A stretch of DNA of 64,000 nucleotides from M0108 sp044228795 (GCA_044228795.1 JBGAUE010000001.1:62001-126000), one strand, 5' to 3'. Numbered from the stretch's first letter, positions 1 to 9,438 are shown. Numbers and translations: made by a program. The notes: generated by a model from the letters alone, not told the origin.

Positions 1-1249
1 AGCCCGGTACCCGGAACCAGGCCCCTTGGGGCTGACGAATGGCGCCGATATCCGCCTCAGCGACGCGCGCCTCGAGCCAGAGGCGCTCTAGGTTGACGAA
101 ATGGAAGAGGGGCGCGCCCTCCTCGACGAAGCTTCCGGGGGCGACCTGGACCTGAGCGACTAGGCCCCTGATCGGGGCCCGCATCGGCACACCCGCCATA
201 TCGCCCACCGGGGTGCGCTTGACCTGGGCCAAGCGCTTGCTGGCAGCCTCGAGTTCGGCCTCAGCCACCTCCTCGGCGCTGTGGGCCTGAAGTACCTCAC
301 GATTGGGGACGGATCTCTGTTCCCACAGGGCATCCAGCCGCTCGCGCTCCTGGCGGGCCAGGTTGCGGACCGAAGTGGCGCGGGTGACCCCCAATTCCAG
401 GCCGGCCACGTCGCTATCCCCGCCTAGCTGGGGCACCAGATAGGCCAGGATCTGGCCCTCCTCCACAGGCATGCCGATGTAGGGGAAGCCCTCGGGTGCG
501 GGTCGCAGGTGGCCATCGATGGGGCTGGTGACCTGGGCATCGCCATCGGCGCTGGGTCGCAGCAGGCCCGTGGCGGGCACGGAGCCACGGAGCAGGCGGG
601 GCGCGACGACAGCGGTGGCGAAGTCCGAGCGCCACTGTTGTTCCTTGGACAGGACCACGCCGCCTTCCTTGTGACCGCTGTCGCCCGCTGCGTGCTTGGC
701 GGCCAAGTGATCGGGGTGGACGGGCAGATCCCCCAGGTCATGGGTGTCCAGGAGGTCGGGGGCTGCAAGGGCGATGCGCAGGTGCCGCTCGCCGACCCTG
801 GCGGGCGTCACCGCGACTCGAAACAGGCCGGGACGGGCCGGGGCCGGGCTGACAAAGGTCTCGTCTGGGGCCTCGCCACCGGCCAGGGTGACCCGGACTT
901 CGCCCGCGGTGAGGGGCGTGAAGTCCGCGAGACGGGTCAGGTGGACCAGAAACTCGGCGGTTTCCCCCGCCACCAGGGGCGGAAACTCGACGAAGAGTTC
1001 GGTCAGGCGGCTAAAGTGGGTCAGCGCCTGAGGTTCCAGATGCTCCTCTTGGTCATGGTCGGTCCCGTGGGGGTGCACGCCCCCCAGGAAACCGATGATC
1101 CTATCCTGCCAATAGTGCCACCAATCCTCCTGGTGGCCTTCCTGGTGTTGGGTTGCGGTGATTTCGGCCCGCAGAGGGGTAAAGCTCAGGGCCAGTAAGG
1201 CCCCGCAGAGGATGAAGGACCCCGGGGTCGGGGTGAATTTTGCAGGCAT
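1..1249 (-). CDS. RND efflux periplasmic adaptor (CusB/CzcB-like), 3' end cut by window edge
   Basis: The frame is open from an ATG at 1249 to the window edge, so the C-terminus is missing. Residues 1-28 form a signal peptide. Residues 35-70 are rich in His and Asp (for example HPHG and DHDQEEH), which suggests metal binding. An Ig-like segment follows, then a barrel-sandwich/lipoyl half (APEGFPYIGMPVEEG), a helical hairpin rich in Glu and Arg, and a second half (APIRGLVAQVQVAPGSFVEEG). This is the membrane-fusion-protein layout of heavy-metal RND pumps. It would link an inner-membrane RND pump to an outer-membrane channel in the periplasm. The partner genes must lie beyond the edge. The family call is firm; the substrate is inferred. 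Confidence 0.8.
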   Translation of the reverse strand, partial: MPAKFTPTPGSFILCGALLALSFTPLRAEITATQHQEGHQEDWWHYWQDRIIGFLGGVHPHGTDHDQEEHLEPQALTHFSRLTELFVEFPPLVAGETAEFLVHLTRLADFTPLTAGEVRVTLAGGEAPDETFVSPAPARPGLFRVAVTPARVGERHLRIALAAPDLLDTHDLGDLPVHPDHLAAKHAAGDSGHKEGGVVLSKEQQWRSDFATAVVAPRLLRGSVPATGLLRPSADGDAQVTSPIDGHLRPAPEGFPYIGMPVEEGQILAYLVPQLGGDSDVAGLELGVTRATSVRNLARQERERLDALWEQRSVPNREVLQAHSAEEVAEAELEAASKRLAQVKRTPVGDMAGVPMRAPIRGLVAQVQVAPGSFVEEGAPLFHFVNLERLWLEARVAEADIGAIRQPQGAWFRVPG

Positions 1250-1571
1250 GGCCCTGATGCTCCCGTGTCAGACGGACTCTCGCCACCACGGCTGACCGAA
1301 GCGGCGTTAGTTGCGGGTCACGAGGCGTGTCGGGCGGTCGCGGGTAGGGACGCCGTGTGGCTGCACCAGAGGCCCTGGTGACCCCGGTCCCCATAAATTC
1401 AGACTACCATACCCAGGAAACCATTAGGAATCTGATCTCCAGGTTTCCCCGACAAAAAACCCCGAGCGAATCCGGTTAAGGATGGGGGCTCGGGGTGGCG
1501 AGGTCGCAATAGGGGGTAGAGGGTCGTCCCTGACCTTAGGGTTTTCCTGGAATTTGCCTTGTGGTTGCCGA
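1250..1571. other. Intergenic region between norB and the efflux adaptor
   Basis: About 320 bases without a credible gene. It holds the norB terminator at 1453-1495 and presumably the adaptor promoter near 1260-1440, but no clear -35/-10 pair is visible. Confidence 0.5.
1453..1495 (-). terminator. Rho-independent terminator of norCB
   Basis: On the minus strand CCCCGAGC (1495-1488) pairs with GCTCGGGG (1467-1460), and six T follow at 1459-1454. It lies 77 bases downstream of the norB stop, so it should end the norCB transcript and insulate it from the efflux adaptor gene. Confidence 0.8.
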
Positions 1572-2993
1572 CTAGGCCGCGGCCGCTCCCTCGATTTGTA
1601 AGTCCTGGGTGGCGGTCGTGAGACCGGGTTCCTTAGCGGCAACGAAGAAGCTCCAGATATAGAGGATCAGGCCAATAAGGAAGACCAGGCCGGTCAGTTC
1701 GCGTAGCCAGTAGAAGATGGCGATCTTGTCCTGGACGAGCATGAACTGCAGCGGCGTGTCGCTGAAGCGTTGCAGATAGACCTGCAGGATGCCGGCGGCG
1801 GTGAGGAACAGGGTGATGAAGACCATGGAGACCGTCATCAGCCAGAAGGACCACATTTCCAATACCTGGGCGCGCTGGCTGTTGGCCTCGCGGCCACTCA
1901 GGATCGGCATGGCGTAGGAGATCATGGCCAAGACGATCATCACATAGGCCCCATAGAAGGCCATGTGGCCGTGGGCGGCGGTGATCTGGGTGCCATGGGT
2001 GTAGTAGTTCACCGGCGACAGGGTGTGCAGGAAGCCCCAGACGCCCGCACCCAGGAAGGCCATGACGGCGGTCCCCAGCGCCCAGAGCATGGCCGCCTTG
2101 TTGGGGTGGTTGCGGCGCCGACGGTTGACCATGTTGAAGGCGAAGACCGTCATCATGAAGAAGGGAATGGGCTCCATGGCGGAAAAGATAGAGCCCCACC
2201 ACTGCCAGTATTCGGGGGTGCCGATCCAGTAATAGTGGTGGCCGGTGCCGATGATGCCGGTGATGAGGGTCATGGCGATGATGACATAGAGCCACTTCTC
2301 CACCACCTCGCGGTCCACACCCGTGGTTTTGATGAGCACGAAGGCCAGGATGGAGCCCAGGATGAGTTCCCAAACGCCCTCGACCCACAAATGCACGACC
2401 CACCACCAGAAGAACTTGTCCAGCACCAGATTGATGGGGTTGTAGAAGGCAAAGAGGAAGAAGACCGCCAGACCGGTAAGCCCGATCAGGAGCACCAGGT
2501 TGACCACCGTCTTGCGGCCCTTGAGGATGGTCAGGCCGATGTTGAACAGAAAGGCGAGGGCGACGATGACGATGCCGACCTTGGTGATGGTGGGCTGTTC
2601 CAGAAACTCCCGGCCCATGGTGGGCAGGATATCGTTTCCGGTCAGCTTGGCCAGACCGGCATAGGGCACCAGGAGGTAGCCCGCTACTGTGAGGGCGGCG
2701 GCGATCAGAAAGACCCAGAACATGAGGACGGCCAGCCAGGGGAGCGCCAATTCCCGTTCCGCCTCCTCAGGCACCAAGTAATAGGCCGCGCCCATGAAGC
2801 CCATGAGCAGCCACACGATCAGGGCGTTGGTGTGGACCATGCGCGCCACGTTGAAGGGAATCTCGGGAAACAGAAAGTCCCCGACGACATACTGCAGGCC
2901 CATGATGAGCCCGAAGAGGATCTGGGCGGCGAACAGCGCGATGGCAGCCATGAAGTACAGCTTGGCCACGCCTTGGGATTGATATTTCATCAT
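1572..2993 (-). CDS. norB: Nitric oxide reductase catalytic subunit (cNOR, cytochrome b)
   Basis: NorB reduces two NO to N2O at a heme b3/FeB site in the cytoplasmic membrane, taking electrons from NorC. The 473-residue protein has about 12 hydrophobic segments and the heme-copper-oxidase-type ligands: an early His in MVHTNALIVWL, a HH pair in GTGHHYYWIG and later His in AAHGHMAFYG. A Glu-rich helix (EGVWELILGS) is typical of NO rather than oxygen reductases. Length matches quinol-independent cNOR. Two adjacent ATGs (2993, 2990) follow AGGAG; either could be used. It lies 25 bases after norC and ends before a strong terminator. Confidence 0.96.
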   Translation of the reverse strand: MMKYQSQGVAKLYFMAAIALFAAQILFGLIMGLQYVVGDFLFPEIPFNVARMVHTNALIVWLLMGFMGAAYYLVPEEAERELALPWLAVLMFWVFLIAAALTVAGYLLVPYAGLAKLTGNDILPTMGREFLEQPTITKVGIVIVALAFLFNIGLTILKGRKTVVNLVLLIGLTGLAVFFLFAFYNPINLVLDKFFWWWVVHLWVEGVWELILGSILAFVLIKTTGVDREVVEKWLYVIIAMTLITGIIGTGHHYYWIGTPEYWQWWGSIFSAMEPIPFFMMTVFAFNMVNRRRRNHPNKAAMLWALGTAVMAFLGAGVWGFLHTLSPVNYYTHGTQITAAHGHMAFYGAYVMIVLAMISYAMPILSGREANSQRAQVLEMWSFWLMTVSMVFITLFLTAAGILQVYLQRFSDTPLQFMLVQDKIAIFYWLRELTGLVFLIGLILYIWSFFVAAKEPGLTTATQDLQIEGAAAA

Positions 2994-3018
2994 TCAAACT
3001 CCTGGGAAGGGTATCCAA

Positions 3019-3471
3019 TCAGCCCTGCTTATTGGGCGGCCAGCCGGAGGTGTTGATCTCCGAGGCATACTTCAGAAACTGGGCGATGGCCTCCAGATCG
3101 GCCGGAGGAAAGTTGAACTGCGGCATACTGCGGCGGCCAGGAATACCCTCAGCCGGACGGCTCTGGATGAAGGCCTTGATGGCATCGGTGTTGTTGCCGA
3201 ATCGCACATAGACATTGCCCAATTCCGGGGCAAAATAGGCGCCTTCCCCCAGCAGGGAATGGCAGCCAATGCAGTTATTGTTCTCCCAAAGCGCCTTGCC
3301 ATGGGCGATCTGGCGCCCGAGTTCCGTGCTGGGATTGAGCAACTCGCGCCGGTCCCGATCCGGTAGCGCCATGGTGGTATCGAAGGATAAGGCCAGGAAA
3401 AGCAGGAAAAAAAACACGGAGCCACCATAGAAGATGTTCCGTGCCATCGTTTTGGTAAAGGTTTGTGCCAT
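3019..3471 (-). CDS. norC: Nitric oxide reductase cytochrome c subunit
   Basis: NorC is the membrane-anchored monoheme cytochrome c that feeds electrons to NorB. The 150-residue protein has one N-terminal transmembrane anchor (about residues 11-30, Phe-rich), a CIGCH heme motif at 67-71 and a likely Met axial ligand at 116 (RRSMPQF). The ATG at 3471 follows GAGGA. It is the first gene of norCB, and a perfect FNR/DNR-type palindrome lies 67-80 bases upstream, so NO or low oxygen probably induces it. Confidence 0.96.
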   Translation of the reverse strand: MAQTFTKTMARNIFYGGSVFFFLLFLALSFDTTMALPDRDRRELLNPSTELGRQIAHGKALWENNNCIGCHSLLGEGAYFAPELGNVYVRFGNNTDAIKAFIQSRPAEGIPGRRSMPQFNFPPADLEAIAQFLKYASEINTSGWPPNKQG

Positions 3472-3537
3472 GTTGAGTGGTCCTCTGGAAGCAGTTGCGG
3501 CCGGGGACCATTTGAGAAGAAGGCTCCCGCTGCATCC

Positions 3538-3551
3538 TTGACCAAGGTCAA
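3538..3551 (-). promoter_or_regulatory. FNR/DNR-type box upstream of norC
   Basis: TTGACCAAGGTCAA is a perfect TTGAC-N4-GTCAA palindrome. Its centre is about 73 bases before the norC ATG. CRP/FNR-family NO regulators (DNR, NNR) use this type of site, usually near -41.5; a weak CAAATG -10 on the minus strand at 3514-3509 fits. Confidence 0.75.
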
Positions 3552-3564
3552 ACCCGCCCAGCGT

Positions 3565-4293
3565 TTAACCGATCTCCCGCCCTTCGCCCGCCTCCTCGTG
3601 GGTACGGCCATCGCGAATCTGATAGATCCGACGGAAGGTGGGAATGATCTTTTCATCGTGGGTGACCACGATGATGGCAGTCTGGTAGTGCTGGGCCATG
3701 CGGTTGAGAATGCGGATCACGCTCAGGGCGCGCTCGCTGTCCAGGGGTGCCGTGGGTTCGTCGGCTAGGATCACCGGGGGGCGATTGGCCAGGGCGCGGG
3801 CAATGGCGACGCGCTGTTGTTCACCGCCGGAGAGATGGGCGGGCATGGCCTGGGAGCGGTGGCTCACGTCCAAGGCCGCCAGCAGTTCCCACGCCTGGTC
3901 CCGGGCCTTGCCGTTGGGCTGGCCGGCCAGCATGAGGGGCAGTGCGACGTTGTCGGTGACGTCTAGGAAGGGGATCAGGTAGGGGGCCTGGAAGATGAAG
4001 CCGATCTTGTCGCGGCGCAGGGCGCGGAGGTCCTTCAGGCGCCAGCCTTCGTCGTAGATGACCTCCGTGCCCAGGGTCATGCGCCCGCGGGTGGGTTCGA
4101 TGACCGCCCCCAGGCACTTGAGCAGGGTGCTCTTGCCCGAGCCGGAGGGCCCGATCAGCCCGATCACCTCGCCGGGCGCCACCGCCAAATCCACCCCCTT
4201 GAGGGCGTCCACCGCCATTTCGCCGGAGCCGAAGCGCTTGCGCAGGCCCTCGATGCGGATGCCGTGGGTGCCATTCATCAAGGCATCAGCCAC
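3565..4293 (-). CDS. ABC transporter ATPase (LolD/MacB/DevA-like)
   Basis: This is the cytoplasmic ATPase of an exporter with the two genes upstream. It has Walker A GPSGSGKST at 48-56, the signature LSGGEQQ at 154-160 and Walker B VILADEP at 174-180, in 242 residues, the usual size for this class. The listed start is GTG at 4293, overlapping the permease end by 8 bases; an ATG at 4278 is an alternative. The gene sits between norD and norC, so the exporter may be expressed with denitrification, but nothing identifies the cargo. Confidence 0.88.
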   Translation of the reverse strand: MADALMNGTHGIRIEGLRKRFGSGEMAVDALKGVDLAVAPGEVIGLIGPSGSGKSTLLKCLGAVIEPTRGRMTLGTEVIYDEGWRLKDLRALRRDKIGFIFQAPYLIPFLDVTDNVALPLMLAGQPNGKARDQAWELLAALDVSHRSQAMPAHLSGGEQQRVAIARALANRPPVILADEPTAPLDSERALSVIRILNRMAQHYQTAIIVVTHDEKIIPTFRRIYQIRDGRTHEEAGEGREIG

Positions 4294-5488
4294 CGATGGC
4301 CTCCGCCGGGTCCACCCGGAGCGCGGCGCGGATGGCGATGAGGCTCGCCAGCACGCAAATGATCATGACGATCCCGAAACCGCGCGCGGCGTCCCCGGGC
4401 AGCAACAGGACGTATTTGGGGAAGATGGGTGCCCAGAGGCTGGCGGCGATCTTGCCCACCATGAAGCCGATGGCGCCCAGTCCGAGCGCCTGCCACAGGA
4501 TCATGGCGGCGATGGTGCGATTGCGGGTGCCGATGAGCTTGAGGACCGCGATCTCGCGGATCTTCCCCAGGGTGAGGGTGTAGATGATGAAGGCGACGAT
4601 GGCGGCGCTCACCACCGAGAGGATGACCAGGAACATGAAGATCTGGCGCGCCGAGGTGGCGATGAGCTTGGCCTGGAGGATCTCGTTCATCTCGGCACGG
4701 GTATGGACCGTGAGCCGCTTCCAGCGGCGGATTTCCGCGGCCAGCGCGTCGGGGTCCGTATCTGGGGCCAGGCGCACCAGGATGGCGTTAACCGAGGGGT
4801 TCACCGTCTGAGCGGCGAGGACCGCCTCCAGGACGCCGGGCTGACCGGGCCGGTTGAGGGCGGGATTGGCCTCGGTGCGTTGGCGCTGGTGGACGATGGC
4901 GTCGTTGTCCTTGAGAAACTGGGCCTCTTGAGCGTCCTTGAGGGGGATAAAGATCATGGGGTCGCCACCCGAGGAGACGGCGCGGCGGGTAAGCCCTACC
5001 ACGCGAAAGAGGTTGCGGCGGATGCGGACCTGCTCACCCAGCCGGAAGCCGGTAGCCAGATCCGCCACCGCCTCGTAATGCCCCTGGGTGAGATGGCGAC
5101 CGGCGACCAGGAAGCGGGGCTGACCCGGCTCCCCCGGGCCGCCCGGGACCACGCCCACCACCATGGCCCGGCGTTCCCGGTCCCCCTCGCCGACCTGCAT
5201 GGTGAGATAAGTGACGTTGGCGGCCCGAACCACGCCGGGCAGGGTGAGGATGCCGCGATACAGATCATCCTGGAGGCTGGAGGACTCCGCATAGGGCCCC
5301 AGGGTATCGCGTTGCACCACCCAGAGGTCCGCCCCGCTGTTGTCCAGCAGGACCTCAGCGTCATCCACCATGCCTCGGTAAATGCCCGCCATGGAGAGGG
5401 TGACGCCGATGAGCAGGCCCAGGCCCAGGCCGGTGAAGGCAAACTTGCCCCAGGCGTGGAGGATGTCCCGTCCGGCGAGACTGATCAT
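4286..5488 (-). CDS. ABC transporter permease, FtsX/MacB type (DevC-like)
   Basis: The 400-residue protein has one N-terminal transmembrane helix (about 18-40), a large periplasmic domain and three C-terminal helices (from about 285, 325 and 370), the topology of MacB/FtsX/DevC permeases. Such proteins act as mechanotransmission exporters with a HlyD-type adaptor and an ATPase, both encoded here. Its ATG overlaps the adaptor stop (ATGA at 5485-5488), showing translational coupling. Substrate unknown. Confidence 0.85.
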   Translation of the reverse strand: MISLAGRDILHAWGKFAFTGLGLGLLIGVTLSMAGIYRGMVDDAEVLLDNSGADLWVVQRDTLGPYAESSSLQDDLYRGILTLPGVVRAANVTYLTMQVGEGDRERRAMVVGVVPGGPGEPGQPRFLVAGRHLTQGHYEAVADLATGFRLGEQVRIRRNLFRVVGLTRRAVSSGGDPMIFIPLKDAQEAQFLKDNDAIVHQRQRTEANPALNRPGQPGVLEAVLAAQTVNPSVNAILVRLAPDTDPDALAAEIRRWKRLTVHTRAEMNEILQAKLIATSARQIFMFLVILSVVSAAIVAFIIYTLTLGKIREIAVLKLIGTRNRTIAAMILWQALGLGAIGFMVGKIAASLWAPIFPKYVLLLPGDAARGFGIVMIICVLASLIAIRAALRVDPAEAIGG

Positions 5489-6720
5489 TGGGGCGCTCCC
5501 GGGGCGCCGGAGTTGGCTGGGCGGTCGGGAGGGGGGACGCCGGGGATGGACGCCACCACCTGGACGCGGCTATTCGGGCCAAGGGGCGAGCGGCTGTGAG
5601 CCACGATCGAGTCCCCGACGCTCAGGCCCGATCGGATCTGGACCCGGCCGTCCTGATCGGCCACCCCCCGCTCCACGGGGACGAAGCGGGGGGCATGGTC
5701 CTCCAGTCGCCAGACGCCGAGCTGGCCGTCACGACGGTGCAGGGCAGCGTTGGGCACCCAGACCGTGGGTGGCAGGGGCGCCAGCAGCACGGTCACCTCG
5801 GCGAGTTCGCCCAGGCGGGGCAGGGGGTCTGGCAAGGGCGTGAAGACGATCTTGGCCAGCAGTTCCTCGGTCACGGCATCGGCCCTGGGCTCCACCCGGC
5901 CGACCTCGCCGGCATGGATCACCAGAGGCTGGGACCTGAGACGGATCCGGGCCGGCAGCCCGGCGGCCAGTTGACCAGCTCCCAGTTGATCAAAACGGGC
6001 ATTGACCCAGAGTTGTCCGGGATCGATAACCTCCACCACCGACTGGCCTGCCACCAGGGTGCTGCCCGGCTCCGCGTCCCGGGAGACCACCAGGGCATCC
6101 ACCGGGGCCAGCAGGCGCAGGTTGGCCCGCTGGCGCACCAGGGCCTCGTGTTCGGCGCGCACCCGATTGAGCTCCTGCTCGGCGGATTCCAGGTTGGCTT
6201 GAGCGGCCTGGAGCCCGGCCTTCGCGACCTGGGATTCCTGGCGCTTGGCCTCCACCGAGTCCTCGCTGGCGGTCTTGGCGAGCAGCAACTGTTCGTAGCG
6301 CTTGACCTGGGCGGTGGCGAATTCCCGCCGGGCCCGGGCGTCGTCGGTCTGGGCCCGGGCGGCCTCGATCCCAGCCTCGGCGCGGCGCTGGGCCGCCTCT
6401 TGGGCGGCGACCCGGTCGTCCAGATCCACTGGGTCCATCTCGCCCAGCAACTGGCCCGCCTTGACCCGATTGCCCACCTGCACCTCCACCCGACTTACCC
6501 GGCCCGCGAAGGTGGGGCCGATGCGATAGGTGTAGCGGGCCTCCACCGTGCCGACCCCAAAGAGGCTGGGGGTGATGGCATCCGCCGTGACCGTCGCCAG
6601 GGTCACTGGCACCAGGGCCAGGGGGCCCGTGGTTAGGGCCAGCCAGAGGAAGGCAGCCCCCAGGGGGACGAGAAAGCCGAGCAGGGGAAGGGCGCGGCGG
6701 GTTAAGGGTGGGAGGCGCAT
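5485..6720 (-). CDS. HlyD/DevB-family periplasmic adaptor
   Basis: This 411-residue membrane-fusion protein has an N-terminal membrane anchor (about 8-32). A first lipoyl half contains GNRVKAGQLLGEMDPVDLDD, a long Ala/Glu/Gln-rich coiled coil spans about 110-200, and a second lipoyl half contains LLAPVDALVVSRDAEPGSTL. A beta-barrel follows. It should span the periplasm for the permease and ATPase downstream. The three genes are stop-start coupled, which marks a DevBCA/MacAB-like unit. No dedicated outer-membrane channel is seen nearby. Confidence 0.85.
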   Translation of the reverse strand: MRLPPLTRRALPLLGFLVPLGAAFLWLALTTGPLALVPVTLATVTADAITPSLFGVGTVEARYTYRIGPTFAGRVSRVEVQVGNRVKAGQLLGEMDPVDLDDRVAAQEAAQRRAEAGIEAARAQTDDARARREFATAQVKRYEQLLLAKTASEDSVEAKRQESQVAKAGLQAAQANLESAEQELNRVRAEHEALVRQRANLRLLAPVDALVVSRDAEPGSTLVAGQSVVEVIDPGQLWVNARFDQLGAGQLAAGLPARIRLRSQPLVIHAGEVGRVEPRADAVTEELLAKIVFTPLPDPLPRLGELAEVTVLLAPLPPTVWVPNAALHRRDGQLGVWRLEDHAPRFVPVERGVADQDGRVQIRSGLSVGDSIVAHSRSPLGPNSRVQVVASIPGVPPPDRPANSGAPGAPQ

Positions 6721-6760
6721 GAGTTACTCAGGTAGGTTGGTAGGGGTTATAGAATTCGGC

Positions 6761-8602
6761 CTAGCCGCCCGCGGTCAGCCGGGCATAAAGCAGGGGCAGG
6801 CGGGCGGGTAGCTCGGCGGGGTGGCGGATGACCACATAGCCCCCGCTGCCGAAGAGGTGGGGGAGATAGTCGTTGCCTTCGGGATCGATGGTCACGCAAA
6901 AGGGCTCCAGGCCCTGGCGCCGGGCCTCGCCAACGGCGTGGCGGGTGTCCTCGATGCCCCAGCGTCCCTCGTAGCGGTCGAGGTCGTTGGGCTTGCCGTC
7001 GGACAGGATCAGCAGCAGGCGGCGGCTGGTACCCTCCCGCGCCAGGCGCTGGGCGGCATGGCGGATGCCGGCACCGAGTCGGGTGTAATAGCCAGGCTTG
7101 ATGGCCTGGATGCGGCCACGAATCACGGCCCCATAGTTCTCTTCAAAGGTTTTGATCTGGTGGACCCGCACCGGGTCACGGCGGCGGGAGCTGAAGCCGA
7201 GCATGGCGAACCGGTCCCCGGTAGCCGCCAGGCTTTCGCCGAAGAGGAAGAGGCTGTCGCGGATGGCGTCGATGACCCGGCCGCGATCGTCGACCCAGGT
7301 ATCGGTGGAGAGGGACAGGTCCGCGAGCAGCAGGCAGGCCAAGTCGCGGGCGCCACTGCGCATATCGGCATAGAGGCGGTTGGGGTCGCCCTGGGCGCCG
7401 GCGTGGCGATCGGTGGCGAAGCGCAGGTAGGCGTCCAGGTCGATGGCCTGACCATCCGGGAGGCCGCGCCGCCAGACGCGGGCCGGCGCCAGGGCCTGGA
7501 ATTGATCGCGTAGGCGACGGGCGGTGCGGCGCAGATGCTCCGGAAGGGGGCAGGGCGGGGCCTCGGCGGCCAGCATCTCCTGGATGCGGCAATGGTCCGG
7601 CAGCAGGCGCCGCTGCTTCCAGTCCCATTCGGGCAGGCGCTCCCCATCGGCGAGGACCAGGTCGTCCTCGCTGGCGGCGGGGAGGTCCAGATCGAAGCGC
7701 AGGCGCGCCCCACCGGCCTTGCGGTCGCGGGCAACGGCGATGCGGTCCATGTCCTCGGCGGCGCTCTTGGCGCGCTCCAGGTCGTCCTCCTCATCGGTGG
7801 CACGGTCCACCCGGACGTATTCGCCCCAGGTGAGGATGTTCTCCATGCGGATGCCGATGAAGCCGGCGTCTTTGCGGGGCATCTCGGCACGCTCGGCCTG
7901 ACGGCGGCGCCGTCCCAGGTCGGCGCTGGGATTATCCGGGGCCCGCTCCTGCTCGTCGCCATTCGGATTCGCCGTCGCGCTGCCCAGTGGCAACGGCGGG
8001 TCCGGATGCAGCCAGAGAGGCACGGGCAGGGGGGGGTGGCGGCCGCGGGGCAGGCGCGTGACGCTGCCCGGCCTGGTCAGGGCCTGGCGGATGAGCACCT
8101 CGGCCTCGGCCTCTGGGGGTGGCAGGCGGGCGGGATCAGGGCGTTCGGCGAGATGGGCGGCGACCAGTCGGCGATATCGGTCGTACAGGCCAGGGAAGCG
8201 GGTCAAGGTCGTCCGGGTCAGGTGCTGGTTACCGGTCAGCCAATCGTCGTCCGGTTGGGCCTCGCCCGTGGCCAGGGCTGCGAGCCAGAGATAGAGATCC
8301 CGGTTGAGCCCTGGCTCCGGAAATCGGTCAATGAGGGTCGGCAGGAGGAGGGCACGATCATCTCGCCAGGCCAGGGCCATCCGGTCGCCGACCCCGGCGA
8401 TGCGGGCCAGCAGGCCACGCCGGGCGCCGTGTCGGTGCTCATCGGCGGCCTTGACCTCCAGGCCGGCGTCGCCTCCCAAGGCGCGAAAGTAGATGCCGAT
8501 TAGCCCGGCCATGTCCTCCAGCCGCACCGTGGCCTCAGGGAACCGGCCTTCGCTGGCCCGGGTGATGAGGCGATGCCAAAGGGCGCCGACCTGCTCTTCC
8601 AT
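6761..8602 (-). CDS. norD: Nitric oxide reductase activation protein NorD (VWA domain)
   Basis: NorD works with the AAA+ ATPase NorQ to activate NOR, probably by inserting the non-heme iron FeB. The 613-residue protein ends in a von Willebrand A domain whose MIDAS motif DLSLS lies near residue 425, with GAGIRHAAQRL and LLLILSDGKPND further on. The N-terminal two thirds are charged and helical, as in the family. Its ATG overlaps the norQ stop (ATGA at 8599-8602 region). The exporter genes separate norQD from norCB, which is unusual. Confidence 0.93.
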   Translation of the reverse strand: MEEQVGALWHRLITRASEGRFPEATVRLEDMAGLIGIYFRALGGDAGLEVKAADEHRHGARRGLLARIAGVGDRMALAWRDDRALLLPTLIDRFPEPGLNRDLYLWLAALATGEAQPDDDWLTGNQHLTRTTLTRFPGLYDRYRRLVAAHLAERPDPARLPPPEAEAEVLIRQALTRPGSVTRLPRGRHPPLPVPLWLHPDPPLPLGSATANPNGDEQERAPDNPSADLGRRRRQAERAEMPRKDAGFIGIRMENILTWGEYVRVDRATDEEDDLERAKSAAEDMDRIAVARDRKAGGARLRFDLDLPAASEDDLVLADGERLPEWDWKQRRLLPDHCRIQEMLAAEAPPCPLPEHLRRTARRLRDQFQALAPARVWRRGLPDGQAIDLDAYLRFATDRHAGAQGDPNRLYADMRSGARDLACLLLADLSLSTDTWVDDRGRVIDAIRDSLFLFGESLAATGDRFAMLGFSSRRRDPVRVHQIKTFEENYGAVIRGRIQAIKPGYYTRLGAGIRHAAQRLAREGTSRRLLLILSDGKPNDLDRYEGRWGIEDTRHAVGEARRQGLEPFCVTIDPEGNDYLPHLFGSGGYVVIRHPAELPARLPLLYARLTAGG

Positions 8603-9438
8603 CAGCCCTGACCGCCCAGGCTGGCCTGGATGACCTCCCGCAAGGCGGCGATGGTCTCAGCATCGTCGGTGAGGGGTTCCACCAGGGCGGCATGGCAGGC
8701 ATCAAGGACGGGCATGCCGCTACGGATCAGGGTGGCGGCATAAACCAGGAGACGGGTGGAGGCGCCTTCGTCCAGGTCGTGATCTTTGAGGGTGCGCAGG
8801 GCACAGGCCAGGACCACCAGTCGCTTCGCCAGGGCGGGGTCGATGGCCGTCTCCCGGGTCAGGATGGCAATCTCTAGTTCGGGATGGGGGAAGCCCAGAC
8901 TCAGGGCGACAAAGCGTTGCCGGGTGCTGGGTTTCATGCCCTTGAGCAGATTCTGGTAGCCGGGGTTGTAGGAGACCACCAGCATGAAACCGGATGGTGC
9001 CTCCAGGGTCTCGCCGGTGCGCTCGAGGATGAGGATGCGGCGGTCATCGGTCAGGGGGTGCAGGACCACGGTGGTGTCCTTGCGCGCCTCCACCACCTCG
9101 TCTAGATAGCAGATGGCCCCTTCCCGCACGGCTCGGGTCAGAGGGCCATCGGACCAGAAGGTCCCGGAGTCACCGATCAGGTGGCGCCCCACCAGGTCCG
9201 CCGCGGTCAGGTCGTCATGGCAGGCGACGGTATAGAGGGGCCGGCCCAGGCGCTCGGCCATGTAGCGCACCAGGCGGGTCTTGCCGCAGCCGGTGGGGCC
9301 CTTGATCATGATCGGCAGGCGGTTGTGGTAGGCGTGTTCGAAGAGGGCCACTTCCCGGCCCTGGGGCTGGTAGTGGATGCCGGCATCCGGGGCGACGGGA
9401 TTGGCGAAAGTGGGGCCGAGCGCGGTAGCAGGGGACAT
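8602..9438 (-). CDS. norQ: NorQ/CbbQ-type AAA+ ATPase (MoxR family)
   Basis: NorQ is the ATPase partner of NorD in cytoplasmic maturation of nitric oxide reductase. The 278-residue protein has Walker A GPTGCGKT at 47-54 and Walker B ICYLDEV at 109-115, with a CbbQ/NirQ C-terminal domain. The ATG at 9438 follows AAGGA with 7-base spacing. It is the first gene of the minus-strand nor operon. A 19-codon open frame (9498-9439) ends directly at its start codon. Confidence 0.93.
   Translation of the reverse strand: MSPATALGPTFANPVAPDAGIHYQPQGREVALFEHAYHNRLPIMIKGPTGCGKTRLVRYMAERLGRPLYTVACHDDLTAADLVGRHLIGDSGTFWSDGPLTRAVREGAICYLDEVVEARKDTTVVLHPLTDDRRILILERTGETLEAPSGFMLVVSYNPGYQNLLKGMKPSTRQRFVALSLGFPHPELEIAILTRETAIDPALAKRLVVLACALRTLKDHDLDEGASTRLLVYAATLIRSGMPVLDACHAALVEPLTDDAETIAALREVIQASLGGQG

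Noticed and set aside
509..1198. Plus-strand open frame of 229 codons over the efflux adaptor
   Set aside because: It is antisense to a full adaptor frame with signal peptide and lipoyl motifs and shows no family resemblance itself.
1770..3056. Plus-strand open frame of 428 codons over norB
   Set aside because: It is the antisense of a membrane protein in GC-rich DNA, which gives long His/Asp/Glu-rich frames; norB is certain.
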